25,342 nt of DNA from DAOTVD01 sp034437075 (GTDB taxonomy: Bacteria > Chloroflexota > Anaerolineae > Aggregatilineales > J027): NCBI GenBank assembly GCA_034437075.1, contig DAOTVD010000171.1:1-25342 (forward strand), read 5' to 3'. A program made the position numbers and the translations under genes. The notes beneath the pieces are model-generated. The model was not told the DNA's origin. It did no database searches and was given only the letters and a program-made list of their open reading frames with translations. Below, piece after piece: positions 17,201-23,804 of this stretch. Numbering within the stretch: the first letter of the stretch is position 1; each line of letters starts with the position of its first letter.

Positions 17201-17574
17201 CCTAATGGCTGCACCTGAAGCAGATTTTCACTGCTGCCGAATTGGATATCGGCATTTTCACTTTCGGCCCAGGCGCGCAATTCCGTGAGGCCCGCATCTG
17301 AGAAGACCGGATCATTCTGCTGGGAGAGCGTCCAGTAAGCTGTATCAATATCATTGCTGGCGACGATTTGAATATCGCCTCGGTTGAGTTCGGCCAGATT
17401 GAGCGTCAGTTCATCGCCGATCATCAACGCTAGGGAACGCAACGCGACCACGGCGGCCACACCCGTGGCAATGCAAAACAGCGCGAAGAACGTCCGCCCG
17501 CCGTTGCGGGCCAGGTCGCGCAAAGAGTGCTTCAAGTAAAAAGCCCATTGGCGGCGAATTTGCCGGAGATTCAT
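14209..17574 (-). CDS. ABC transporter permease, MacB/LolC-FtsX type, double-length
   Basis: This 1121-residue membrane protein contains two copies of the MacB-type unit. The first unit has a TM helix at about 28-50, an extracytoplasmic MacB_PCD-like domain (about 55-280), then the FtsX block from about 288. That block includes GGIGIVNTMNVIVARRTLEI and VLKTMGLKAWRV. The second unit begins near 715 (LALRNMNARRPRTAATMMGL), has another extracytoplasmic domain, and ends in an FtsX block with AIIANTVALDTQERRQQIGV and VMKAVGLKGWRV. About eight or more hydrophobic helices lie between the units (about 435-700). Type VII ABC systems extract lipids, lipoproteins or peptides from the membrane or transmit mechanical force. 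The substrate here is unknown. The ATG overlaps the ATPase stop (ATGA), so the two genes are translationally coupled. One chain could supply both permease halves. Confidence 0.92.
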   Translation of the reverse strand: MNLRQIRRQWAFYLKHSLRDLARNGGRTFFALFCIATGVAAVVALRSLALMIGDELTLNLAELNRGDIQIVASNDIDTAYWTLSQQNDPVFSDAGLTELRAWAESENADIQFGSSENLLQVQPLGPEDEPGQPFPVVPVLVNPETWPFYGEARLAEPAGLTLQEVFADDGLNLVVSRRIALENNISLGDRIRVPGAETPLTVAGIAADESEGSLALRNGPAGFVGFVYYPLERAPEIGLDPLPTTAYIRLPLGRDVTRAADRLEARFGENIAYVTTAELEEENQEAADLINDLVLVMGLSAILIGGIGIVNTMNVIVARRTLEIAVLKTMGLKAWRVTALFLVEAALMGIIGSVIGILAGIGLSYSVRNVGETVLNAELAWRAYPEAWFSGATLGVIITICFGFLPTLNAGQVRPAGVLRPNEITLPNAGLTRTLGTIFLVMILFGLTLNIIIRGQLELPIALMLALGGFILGGFAGIMLHNEGIMKRIPADAGAEVARRGVWVFAGAVGALSLIGLGGAEIAFGFGIPALAIYGLPAALFISLLLGLSALTRTQPEFAVSVARGARQTLLLGGAIVLGALIGGGVYFVTIAVLAVLYPAESPPPGTTPARVVAVVLFLASALIFRTRARGAAGLVGLGVIGATFSAVVGFGLGDALEALFGGFGFWSDLERASTGIVVVQILVLAMALVFAAMLGVVWILSKTPTFKNVDAKLALRNMNARRPRTAATMMGLTAGIAALSLITLTTSGVTTLLEGQLQAEAGGNVLVLSRNPEAADAVSKRLEEQLPGVRSYAEFTLYTGRLIAVDGEEPDVEGFETGDAADGNRFEVGQQENEPGIGFGFTTIDPRQNADLEYEMTNGRFLRPEDIGQPVMVIREPPAGSPLDLLGIEVGTEITWLLRPPPGSEEEPIERTFTIIGLIDENSQQTGVAIGFQAPIESVPEFIRPNSYVTVADIEDDFVDEAIFEFAGITNAFAIEISYLVQVIENLIAQLIAIPALVAFLALVAGIAIIANTVALDTQERRQQIGVMKAVGLKGWRVLAQLVFEYALIGLVAGLIGAAIGLIATLWVGVLGNAQQLEDTLQLLPAARLVGLGIFVAVLATLASAWTAARESPMDVLRYE

Positions 17575-18332
17575 GCGCGTTGTACTCCGCCGTCGCTGAC
17601 GATTCGCCCATCCACCAACTCGACCACGCGCCCGGTATGCTCGGCGAGCTCGCGCGAGTGGGTCACTAGCACAAGCGTCGTGCCGAATTCGGCGTGTACA
17701 TCGTCTAGGGCTTGCAGCACCACTTCCGAGGCGGCGGTGTCCAGGTTACCGGTAGGCTCATCCGCCAACAAGAGCGGCGGATTGTTGGCCAAGGCGCGTG
17801 CGATAGCAACCCGTTGTTGTTGCCCGCCAGAAAGCTGATTGGGGCGATGGTCGAGGCGGTCGCCCAGGCCCAGCGCGCCCAGGATGTCGCGTGCGCGCTT
17901 TTCGGGGTCATATTGAGGTTTGCGCGCGAATTGAATCGGTAGGGCGACGTTTTCCAGGGCAGTCAGCGTGGGGATGAGGTTAAAAAATTGAAAGACGAAA
18001 CCGATTTTCTCGTTGCGCACTTCGGTGAGTTGGCCTTCGTTCAGGTTTGTGACGTCAATACTGTCAATTTCCAGCCGCCCGGCGGTTGGCGTGTCCAGGC
18101 CACCCATCAGCCCTAGCAGGGTACTTTTGCCGCTGCCCGAGGGGCCGACAATGCCCACCATTTCACCTGCATGAATGGTCAAATCGACGCCGCGTAGGGC
18201 ATGCACGACCATTTGGCCCATGGGCAACTCTTTCGTGAGCCCTTCGGCCCGTAGCACGACATGGTCGGTCGTAGGGTGGGGCGGTGGGGACGTCTCAGTT
18301 TGCGGTGTTACCGCTTCGTGAAGTGTCGCCAT
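17571..18332 (-). CDS. ABC transporter ATP-binding protein, MacB/LolD type
   Basis: This 253-residue cytoplasmic ATPase has Walker A GPSGSGKST (63-71), the Q-loop with VFQFFNLIPTLTALENV (Gln115), signature LSGGQQQR (167-174), Walker B LLLADEPTGNLD (187-198) with Glu192, and switch His225 in VTHS. The FNLIPTLTALENV sequence and the DEPTGNLD sequence are typical of the LolD/MacB/FtsE group. A Pro/Thr-rich N-terminal extension of about 25 residues is unusual for the group. The ATG at 18330-18332 has CGAGGAAAC 9-12 bases upstream. The gene is first in the minus-strand ABC operon, and its stop overlaps the permease start by 4 bases. Context suggests an envelope-maintenance exporter, but the substrate is not visible. 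Confidence 0.95.
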   Translation of the reverse strand: MATLHEAVTPQTETSPPPHPTTDHVVLRAEGLTKELPMGQMVVHALRGVDLTIHAGEMVGIVGPSGSGKSTLLGLMGGLDTPTAGRLEIDSIDVTNLNEGQLTEVRNEKIGFVFQFFNLIPTLTALENVALPIQFARKPQYDPEKRARDILGALGLGDRLDHRPNQLSGGQQQRVAIARALANNPPLLLADEPTGNLDTAASEVVLQALDDVHAEFGTTLVLVTHSRELAEHTGRVVELVDGRIVSDGGVQRA

Positions 18333-18369
18333 AGGTAAGTTTCCTCGTTTACTCGTGTTCTGTAAAAAG

Positions 18370-18398
18370 AGTATCGCGCCACGGTGTGCTGTTGTCGA
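18370..18398 (-). promoter_or_regulatory. Promoter for the ABC transporter operon
   Basis: On the minus strand TCGACA (18393-18398, five of six to consensus) is followed after 17 bases by GATACT (18370-18375, four of six). The start point would be near 18363, about 30 bases before the ATG at 18332. It lies in the 203-base divergent region shared with the L,D-transpeptidase gene. Confidence 0.55.
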
Positions 18399-18489
18399 GC
18401 GATGATCTGCGATCTGGACAAATGTTCATCACGTATTCATATGCTTGGACTACGTTTGGCCATTGGTTCCTGTTTTTGGGAAACGACTA

Positions 18490-18498
18490 TGCTACAAT
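18490..18498 (+). promoter_or_regulatory. Extended -10 promoter for the L,D-transpeptidase gene
   Basis: TGC followed by TACAAT (18493-18498, five of six to TATAAT) forms an extended -10 element. No good -35 is seen, as is common for extended -10 promoters. The start point near 18505 leaves a leader of about 30 bases. AAAGG (18523-18527) is 8 bases before the ATG at 18536. Confidence 0.5.
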
Positions 18499-18535
18499 GC
18501 GGGGCTGTTAGCGGAATGAAGTAAAGGTGCTGTGA

Positions 18536-19693
18536 ATGATCCTCAAAACTCACTTGCGAAAAATTATCTTGGTTACGGGTCTGTTATTGCTCGTTCCGGT
18601 GGTAGGCGTCCAGGCCTTTCCGGGGGATGCTGCCGATGAAAGCTGCCAGGCATTGGTGGAACAAGCGCTGGCCGATGCCGAAGCCAGCGGCACCCAAGCG
18701 CAACAGCCCGACTGTCTGCTGAATATGGGCTTGAGTGCGATGGAAATGCGGGCAGCGGAAGCCGAAACAGTCCACTCGCCTGTGCCGAATGTGCGCCCGA
18801 TTGAAGTGCGCGACGAAGTTGTGAACGCGAGCCGATTCCGCCGTTTGTATGAAGGCGCGACGATTTATGATGCGCCAAATGGCAATCCGCTCCGCCAGGT
18901 GGGCGGTGGCCTAACGCTGGTTAGCTACATTGGCTGGATCGAAGGCTGGGTGCAATTGCGCCAGAATGAATGGGTACGCCAAGAGGATACCCGCACCTAT
19001 GAGGTGTCAAGCTTCGGCGGTGTGGAAATTGATGCGCCGCTCGAACGGCCTTTCGCCTGGATGCTCGCGCCAGTGCAGCCGAGTTTATACCCTGGCGGGC
19101 CGCCGCATGATGCATACGAAGAAATTGAACGCTATGCCATGATGAACATTTACGGCGTCGAAATTGTCGATGGTTGGGAATGGTACATGGTCGGGCGCGA
19201 CCAATGGATTCAGCAGATTCGCGTCTCTAAAGTGAAGCCCGTAGAACGCCCCGCCGAGGTTGGTGATACCGACATTTGGCTAGCGGTGGATTTGTTCGAG
19301 CAAACTCTGGTGGCTTACGAAGGCGACCGCATGGTGTTCGCAACCCTGATCTCTAGCGGGTTGCCGCAATGGAGCACCAACGAAGGGCTTTTCCAGATTT
19401 ACCAACGCTGGACACGCGGCCCGATGTCCGGCGCGGCGGGGTATTTGGGCGATGCGTATTATATCGAGAATATCGCCGACATTATGTACTATGATGGCGA
19501 CATCGCGCTACATGCTGCCTATTGGCACGATGCATTCGGTTATCGCCAGTCGCGCGGATGCGTGAACTTGTCGTTGACCGATGCCGATTGGGTGTATGAA
19601 TGGACGCGCCAGGACGAAGACGCCTGGGTGTATGTCTATAGCAGCGATAATTACCGCTCCGACTTGCCAGGCTGGGCCATTCGCCCGCGCTAA
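18536..19693 (+). CDS. Exported YkuD-family L,D-transpeptidase with tandem SH3-like modules
   Basis: This is a 385-residue secreted enzyme. A signal peptide occupies residues 1-27 (KTHLRKI, then a hydrophobic core, ending VQA). Two SH3b-like segments follow at about 100-150 and 172-235, each with repeated Trp-Val motifs, and could bind peptidoglycan. The catalytic YkuD domain covers about 246-365. It starts IWLAVDLFEQTLVAYEGD and has the active-site signature HAAYWHD (His326, His331) and SRGCVNL with nucleophile Cys342. Such enzymes form 3-3 crosslinks or attach proteins to meso-diaminopimelate. Here the target is not evident, and a Chloroflexota cell wall may differ. It has its own promoter and is followed by a terminator, so it is probably monocistronic. 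Confidence 0.92.
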   Translation: MILKTHLRKIILVTGLLLLVPVVGVQAFPGDAADESCQALVEQALADAEASGTQAQQPDCLLNMGLSAMEMRAAEAETVHSPVPNVRPIEVRDEVVNASRFRRLYEGATIYDAPNGNPLRQVGGGLTLVSYIGWIEGWVQLRQNEWVRQEDTRTYEVSSFGGVEIDAPLERPFAWMLAPVQPSLYPGGPPHDAYEEIERYAMMNIYGVEIVDGWEWYMVGRDQWIQQIRVSKVKPVERPAEVGDTDIWLAVDLFEQTLVAYEGDRMVFATLISSGLPQWSTNEGLFQIYQRWTRGPMSGAAGYLGDAYYIENIADIMYYDGDIALHAAYWHDAFGYRQSRGCVNLSLTDADWVYEWTRQDEDAWVYVYSSDNYRSDLPGWAIRPR

Positions 19694-19715
19694 TTGGCCA
19701 TCCTGAGACATTTGG

Positions 19716-19745
19716 CGGGGTAGCGCGTGCGCGGTACCCCGTTTT
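19716..19745 (+). terminator. Intrinsic terminator after the L,D-transpeptidase gene
   Basis: CGGGGTA (19716-19722) pairs with TACCCCG (19735-19741). After one mismatch a further CGCG/CGCG pairing continues inward, and TTTT follows at 19742-19745. It begins 22 bases after the stop codon. Confidence 0.75.
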
Positions 19746-19788
19746 GCGTTATGCTGATAGGCGTCATCCGACAGGAGTAGGAGAGCCC

Positions 19789-20403
19789 ATGACCGCATCC
19801 GGGCAAAATGAACTCAAGCGTATTGTGCGTTTTATGCGCGTTATCTTCATCATCGTGTTGGTGAGCATCACCGCGATTGTATTTCTGGTGCCTTTTGGTG
19901 TCGATCTAGGGCTGCTCTATGATGAACAACAGGGCAATTTGACCCTGGTGGATGAATTTGGCACGCGCATCGAGATTGAAGATGAGGTCGAAGGTTTGAC
20001 GATTGAACCGGGCGACGAGATCGTGTTGCCCGCCCAAGCGCGGGGCCGGGTGCATCTCATTCCAGAGCTAGGCGCCTATGCCTACCTGTTTGGCCCTGTC
20101 GCCTGGGAAGTGCGCGCGGCAGAGCGCCACGCGACGGCCTTCGCGCATGTCATACAGCCGCGCGAGGCGGATTATGCGCTTGAGATTGCCCAATCAGCGG
20201 GGAGTGTGGTCTATGACTTTAGCGCCTCAGATATTTCCCTTGCGAACATTAACCTGCTGATCCGTGCCGGTGATCAAATTTTTGAGCCAGATGTGCCCTG
20301 TTTTCAGGTCTTCGCGCCGCAAAATGACCAACCGGGCCGCCTTGCGCCGATTCCTTGCGGTGAAGATGACCAGCCCCCACCGATGCCCGCTTTACCTGGT
20401 TAA
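19789..20403 (+). CDS. Unrecognised single-pass membrane protein
   Basis: This 204-residue protein does not resemble a family I know. A basic N-terminus (ELKRIVRFMR) precedes one transmembrane helix (about 16-38), so the remainder is probably extracytoplasmic. That part is acidic and beta-rich by eye, with short repeats of hydrophobic and charged residues (LTLVDEFGTRIEIEDEVEG). It ends in a Pro-rich tail with a single Cys pair region (PCFQVF and PIPCGED). The ATG at 19789 was chosen because AGGAG occurs twice upstream, the nearer one about 5 bases away; TTG 19744 overlaps the preceding terminator. A weak -10 (TATGCT, 19750-19755) is the only promoter candidate. Its stop interlocks with that of asd at 20400-20403. 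Confidence 0.7.
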   Translation: MTASGQNELKRIVRFMRVIFIIVLVSITAIVFLVPFGVDLGLLYDEQQGNLTLVDEFGTRIEIEDEVEGLTIEPGDEIVLPAQARGRVHLIPELGAYAYLFGPVAWEVRAAERHATAFAHVIQPREADYALEIAQSAGSVVYDFSASDISLANINLLIRAGDQIFEPDVPCFQVFAPQNDQPGRLAPIPCGEDDQPPPMPALPG

Positions 20404-21464
20404 AGGCTTATATTGGGCACATACCCTTCCTGAACAGCCAACTCTGCGTTCAGTATCGAACAGCCAGCCGCCCCCCGGATGGTGTTATGCGCTAACGCCA
20501 GAAATTGAACCCCCCCAAAGGCGGGCGCTTCTCTCAGGCGGCCAACAACAGTGGACATTCCCTCTCCGGCGTAGCGATCCCGACGTGGTTGGGGGCGGTC
20601 GGGTTGGTTGGCTACGATGACGGGTTGGGCGGGGGCGCTGGGTAGGTGTGGCACATTACCCGGCCCTTGGAAGCTATGCCAACTCGCGAGTAAATCGTCC
20701 AGGGTCGGGTGTTGTTGAAAGCGCACAACCACGTTAATGAGATGGCAATCCAGCACCGGGACGCGATTACAGGCAGCGTCTACAACCATCGGAAAGGGAA
20801 TAATCGTCTCATCCGTGAGTGTGCCCAAAATTTTTGCGGGTTCTTCGTTGAGCTTTTCTTCCTCTTTCGCGATATACGGTATGACGTTGTCCATAATATC
20901 GAGGGAGGGTACGCCCGGGTAACCTGCGCCGCTGACGGCTTGCATACTCACTAGGCTGAGTGCTTCGGGCTGGAAGGCGCGTAACGGCGCTAGGGCCATC
21001 ACTAGCGGCGAAGCTGTGCAATTCGAGTTCGTGACGATGCCGCCCGTCCAGTTACGCGCGCTGCGTTGGCACGCCAGCAGGGCGAGGTGTTCGGCATTGA
21101 CTTCGGGCATCAGGATGGGGACATCTGGTGCCATGCGGTAGGCACTGGCGTTGCTGAACACCATATGTCCCGCGCGAGCCAAGCGGGCTTCGACCTCCTG
21201 GGCGACCTCGGACGGTAACGCGGAAAAAACGATGGGGGAATCCAGCGGGGCATCTAGGGCCTTGACGGTTGTGGCACCGATTTCAGGCGGTATAGTGTCG
21301 CTGAGCACCCAACGCGCTACTTCCGCATAGGCGCGCCCACTGCTGCGCTCGCTGGCCACCAGTTCGGATACTTTGAACCAGGGATGCGCTTGCAAGAGTT
21401 GGATGAAACGTTGCCCGACGGCGCCCGTAGCGCCCAGAATAGCCACCGGAATCGGTAGAGTCAT
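20400..21464 (-). CDS. asd: Aspartate-semialdehyde dehydrogenase, archaeal/fungal type
   Basis: This 354-residue enzyme reduces L-aspartyl-4-phosphate to L-aspartate 4-semialdehyde with NADPH, the branch point to lysine/diaminopimelate, threonine and methionine. The nucleotide-binding motif LGATGAVGQRF is at 10-20, followed by HPWFKVSELVASERSSGR, which is typical of the archaeal/yeast group and differs from E. coli Asd. The active-site Cys149 lies in NSNCTASP, AVSGAGYPG is at 176-184, and His241 lies in VPVLDCHL. AAGG is 9 bases before the ATG at 21462-21464. The gene follows the Clp-N gene on the same strand after 87 bases but has its own promoter. The divergent PLP enzyme and thrB act further along the same pathway. 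Confidence 0.94.
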   Translation of the reverse strand: MTLPIPVAILGATGAVGQRFIQLLQAHPWFKVSELVASERSSGRAYAEVARWVLSDTIPPEIGATTVKALDAPLDSPIVFSALPSEVAQEVEARLARAGHMVFSNASAYRMAPDVPILMPEVNAEHLALLACQRSARNWTGGIVTNSNCTASPLVMALAPLRAFQPEALSLVSMQAVSGAGYPGVPSLDIMDNVIPYIAKEEEKLNEEPAKILGTLTDETIIPFPMVVDAACNRVPVLDCHLINVVVRFQQHPTLDDLLASWHSFQGPGNVPHLPSAPAQPVIVANQPDRPQPRRDRYAGEGMSTVVGRLREAPAFGGVQFLALAHNTIRGAAGCSILNAELAVQEGYVPNISL

Positions 21465-21521
21465 GCTTTAGAGCCTTTCGTGATTCTCACAAACCGTCAT
21501 TAGAAACCAAATGAATTTACC

Positions 21522-21550
21522 ATGATACCAGACACGCGCCGGGTTGACAG
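21522..21550 (-). promoter_or_regulatory. Promoter for asd
   Basis: On the minus strand CTGTCA (21545-21550, four of six) is followed after 17 bases by TATCAT (21522-21527, five of six), extended by TGG. The start point near 21515 gives a leader of about 50 bases. The -35 abuts the stop codon of the Clp-N gene. The core GTCTGGTATCAT resembles the LCP promoter core. Confidence 0.5.
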
Positions 21551-21551
21551 C

Positions 21552-23366
21552 CTAAGCGCGGGTTCGCACATAAGCGTCTGTAGCCAGGGCTGCCCCGGCC
21601 ACGGCCAATCGCTGGGCTTGTGTGTTTTGGCCGTGCCAGGCCAGGCTGGCGAGATGCATGAGGGCCAAAGTAGCGAAATATTCGGACCAATCGCCTGGTG
21701 TGCCGAGCAAGGGGGTCACAACATCGCGAATGAGAGCCAGGAGCGCGGCGCGTTCCATGTCATCGGCGTGGCGCTGCAAAAGGGCCTCATCATGATGATC
21801 TATCGCGCGGATAAGCTCTGCTAGGTGCCAAATCGCGTCCCATTCGGCGCGTTGTTTATCAAGCAGGATGGTTTGTATAAGGCTGACTTCCAGCATGGCC
21901 CAGTCGAACAAGACATGGCTATCACGCATGTGTTGCCAATGCAGCGGGTACATACGATCGGCCTGGTCGATTAACAAGCTGCCAGGATGTAAATTGCCAT
22001 GCACAAGCGCCATATACCCGTCAATTTCCGTGCCTAAGAACGTGTTGAGATATTCTACAGGATTGGGCAGGGCGCCCAGGGGCGTTTGCCAGTGTGTGTC
22101 TATTTCTGGCGCGATTTCCGCCACGCGCTGGGCTAGTTGGATGTCGCGTCGGGTGGTGATCATACCACCGATCTCCGCGACCGATTGCCCGACTTGCAAT
22201 CCGTCTAGCCGAGCAGCATCTAGCCCGGTGATCAGCACGCGCGAGGCCTGGTTGACAGCCTGCGATCCGCTGCTGGCGCATAAGATCACGCTGCGGCGAT
22301 GGGGTAAATGCGCTTGTACGGTAAAGTCTTTGCATAGGACGGTTTCACCAATCTGCAAACGTCCGTCCGCGTAACTCCAATCTTCTAATGGGTAGAGATG
22401 GTGTTCGGATTCCACAGCCCCGTATTCCAGCACCAACGCCGGCGGCAAGATCGCTTCATATTCGCGCCACATCCCAAAGCGATAGCGAACTTTGGTTTGT
22501 AGCCAATGATAATGAAAATTATCAAACAAGCTGAATTGCAAGACATTGGCAGTGTGGGGTAGGCCATGCTCTCGTTCATAGTCAATCAGGCTGCGTAGGG
22601 GGGCTTGCGCCCCTGGCAAGGCATAGAATAAAGCACCTTGTCGTTCTTGACGGTCGATGCCCGCGCCCATAATGCTTAAATGGGGTGCGGTCGTTGTTTG
22701 GTGGGTCATCTGCTGATAGAGGGCGCATTCATGCAAGATGGCCTCGGGTGCGTTAAATTTGACTGCGCCATGCTGTATGTCGCCATCTGGCAGGAACCAT
22801 GCCGCATGATACAAGCGCGATGGGTGGTGATCTTGGTTGAATTCGCCTGACAGGGCCAGCGTGCCTGCTCCGCCGAAAAGATGGCGTAAGCTTTGGCGGT
22901 CAGCGTCCGTTAGGGGTAAATCGGTTTCTATGGCAAGCTCGGGCAGAATATCGTCGGCGCTGCTGTTTGTGGCCTGTTCCATTAGATGATCGAGGTCTAT
23001 GCCCAGGCTGGCCAGAACCCGGCACGGAAAATTGTCTCTTTCTTGGAGGATGCCCAAAAAGACATGCTCGGCCTTAATGGTTTGCCCCCCAGCTTGATAA
23101 TACGCCAGTGCCACCACGATTTCGGCGCGGGGCGTCATACGGATGCCCTCCCAATATTGCCGATCCAGGCTTTGCCCGAGTTCGTCCAAGAGTACATAAC
23201 GCGCTTGGGTCGGGGATACACCCGCCGCCCATAGCAATCGGCTGGGCAGAGCATTCGGGTCTTCGAGTACAGCCAGAAATAAATGCTCAACTCCTAAATA
23301 GTAATGGTTTAAGCGTTCGGAGATTTGTTCTGCGCGCTGTTGTAGCTCGGGGGGGAGTGCGTTCAT
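21552..23366 (-). CDS. Clp-N repeat protein with degenerate kinase/phosphotransferase-like C-terminus
   Basis: In this 604-residue protein, residues 1-65 and about 78-130 are the two halves of a ClpA/ClpC N-terminal domain (LGVEHLFLAVLED; IKAEHVFLGILQE). No AAA module follows. From about 185 the chain resembles an aminoglycoside phosphotransferase/protein-kinase fold. AVKF with Lys203 and a following helix with Glu213 could be the beta3-Lys/alphaC-Glu pair. VHGNLHPGSLLID (455-467) matches the catalytic loop HGDLHxxNLLxD with Asp replaced by Asn458. The expected IDF metal motif is absent, with LHWQHMRDSHVLFDW in its place. This layout recalls the 'ternary complex associated' pseudokinase domains described in bacterial conflict and signalling systems, but that link is tentative. 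A beta-rich insertion occupies about 310-400. The start overlaps the FHA stop (ATGA), with AGAGGAA 8 bases upstream. Confidence 0.7.
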   Translation of the reverse strand: MNALPPELQQRAEQISERLNHYYLGVEHLFLAVLEDPNALPSRLLWAAGVSPTQARYVLLDELGQSLDRQYWEGIRMTPRAEIVVALAYYQAGGQTIKAEHVFLGILQERDNFPCRVLASLGIDLDHLMEQATNSSADDILPELAIETDLPLTDADRQSLRHLFGGAGTLALSGEFNQDHHPSRLYHAAWFLPDGDIQHGAVKFNAPEAILHECALYQQMTHQTTTAPHLSIMGAGIDRQERQGALFYALPGAQAPLRSLIDYEREHGLPHTANVLQFSLFDNFHYHWLQTKVRYRFGMWREYEAILPPALVLEYGAVESEHHLYPLEDWSYADGRLQIGETVLCKDFTVQAHLPHRRSVILCASSGSQAVNQASRVLITGLDAARLDGLQVGQSVAEIGGMITTRRDIQLAQRVAEIAPEIDTHWQTPLGALPNPVEYLNTFLGTEIDGYMALVHGNLHPGSLLIDQADRMYPLHWQHMRDSHVLFDWAMLEVSLIQTILLDKQRAEWDAIWHLAELIRAIDHHDEALLQRHADDMERAALLALIRDVVTPLLGTPGDWSEYFATLALMHLASLAWHGQNTQAQRLAVAGAALATDAYVRTRA

Positions 23367-23716
23367 TGCTGCGATTCCTCTACACGTAGCCAGGTGCGCC
23401 CGATGCGAAAAAGTTGCCCCAGTTGCACAGGTGCTTCATCGTGCACCAACATATTTTCGATGAATGTGCCATTACGACTGCCATTGTCTTGCAGGCGCAT
23501 TTCGTTTTGCAAGATCAGAAGCCGCGCATGCTCACGCGAGACCTGGGTATCAAACGGAATACTCAAATCGCATGTTTCGCGACGCCCGATGACAAACGCC
23601 CAGCCATCCACAACAGCATAACCCTGGCTTTGATTACTGCGTAGCCAGACCTCTGTTCCATCATCGGGGCCACTCATGAAGATGATTTTTACGGCATACA
23701 TACGTTCTCTTTGCAT
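23363..23716 (-). CDS. Single-domain FHA protein
   Basis: This 117-residue protein is essentially one forkhead-associated domain, which binds phosphothreonine peptides. The conserved residues are present: Gly44-Arg45 (VIGRRETCDLSIP), Ser60-Arg61-Glu62-His63 (VSREHARL), and DNGSRNGTF with Asn82 (77-85). It therefore probably reads Ser/Thr kinase signalling in the cytoplasm. No kinase gene is in the window. The stop overlaps the start of the Clp-N gene by 4 bases, a strong sign that the two proteins work together. The ATG at 23714-23716 has only GAGAA nearby; an alternative ATG is five codons in at 23701. The divergent gap of 88 bases to the PLP enzyme start contains no clear minus-strand promoter. 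Confidence 0.92.
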   Translation of the reverse strand: MQRERMYAVKIIFMSGPDDGTEVWLRSNQSQGYAVVDGWAFVIGRRETCDLSIPFDTQVSREHARLLILQNEMRLQDNGSRNGTFIENMLVHDEAPVQLGQLFRIGRTWLRVEESQQ

Positions 23717-23743
23717 AGATTCTCTATCATGATGAGGTTGCGC

Positions 23744-23772
23744 TTGCTAATCGTCTCACCTTTCGCTACAGT
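23744..23772 (+). promoter_or_regulatory. Promoter for the PLP enzyme and thrB
   Basis: TTGCTA (23744-23749, four of six) is followed after 17 bases by TACAGT (23767-23772, four of six). The start point near 23779 leaves about 25 bases before the preferred GTG start at 23805. Confidence 0.4.
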
Positions 23773-23804
23773 TTGAGCAGCGTTTGAAGCCGGAGCAATA
23801 TATT

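Noticed and set aside
18333..18535. Divergent 203-base region examined for a small RNA or riboswitch
   Set aside because: It is explained by one promoter in each direction. I found no conserved aptamer pattern or strong stem-loop.
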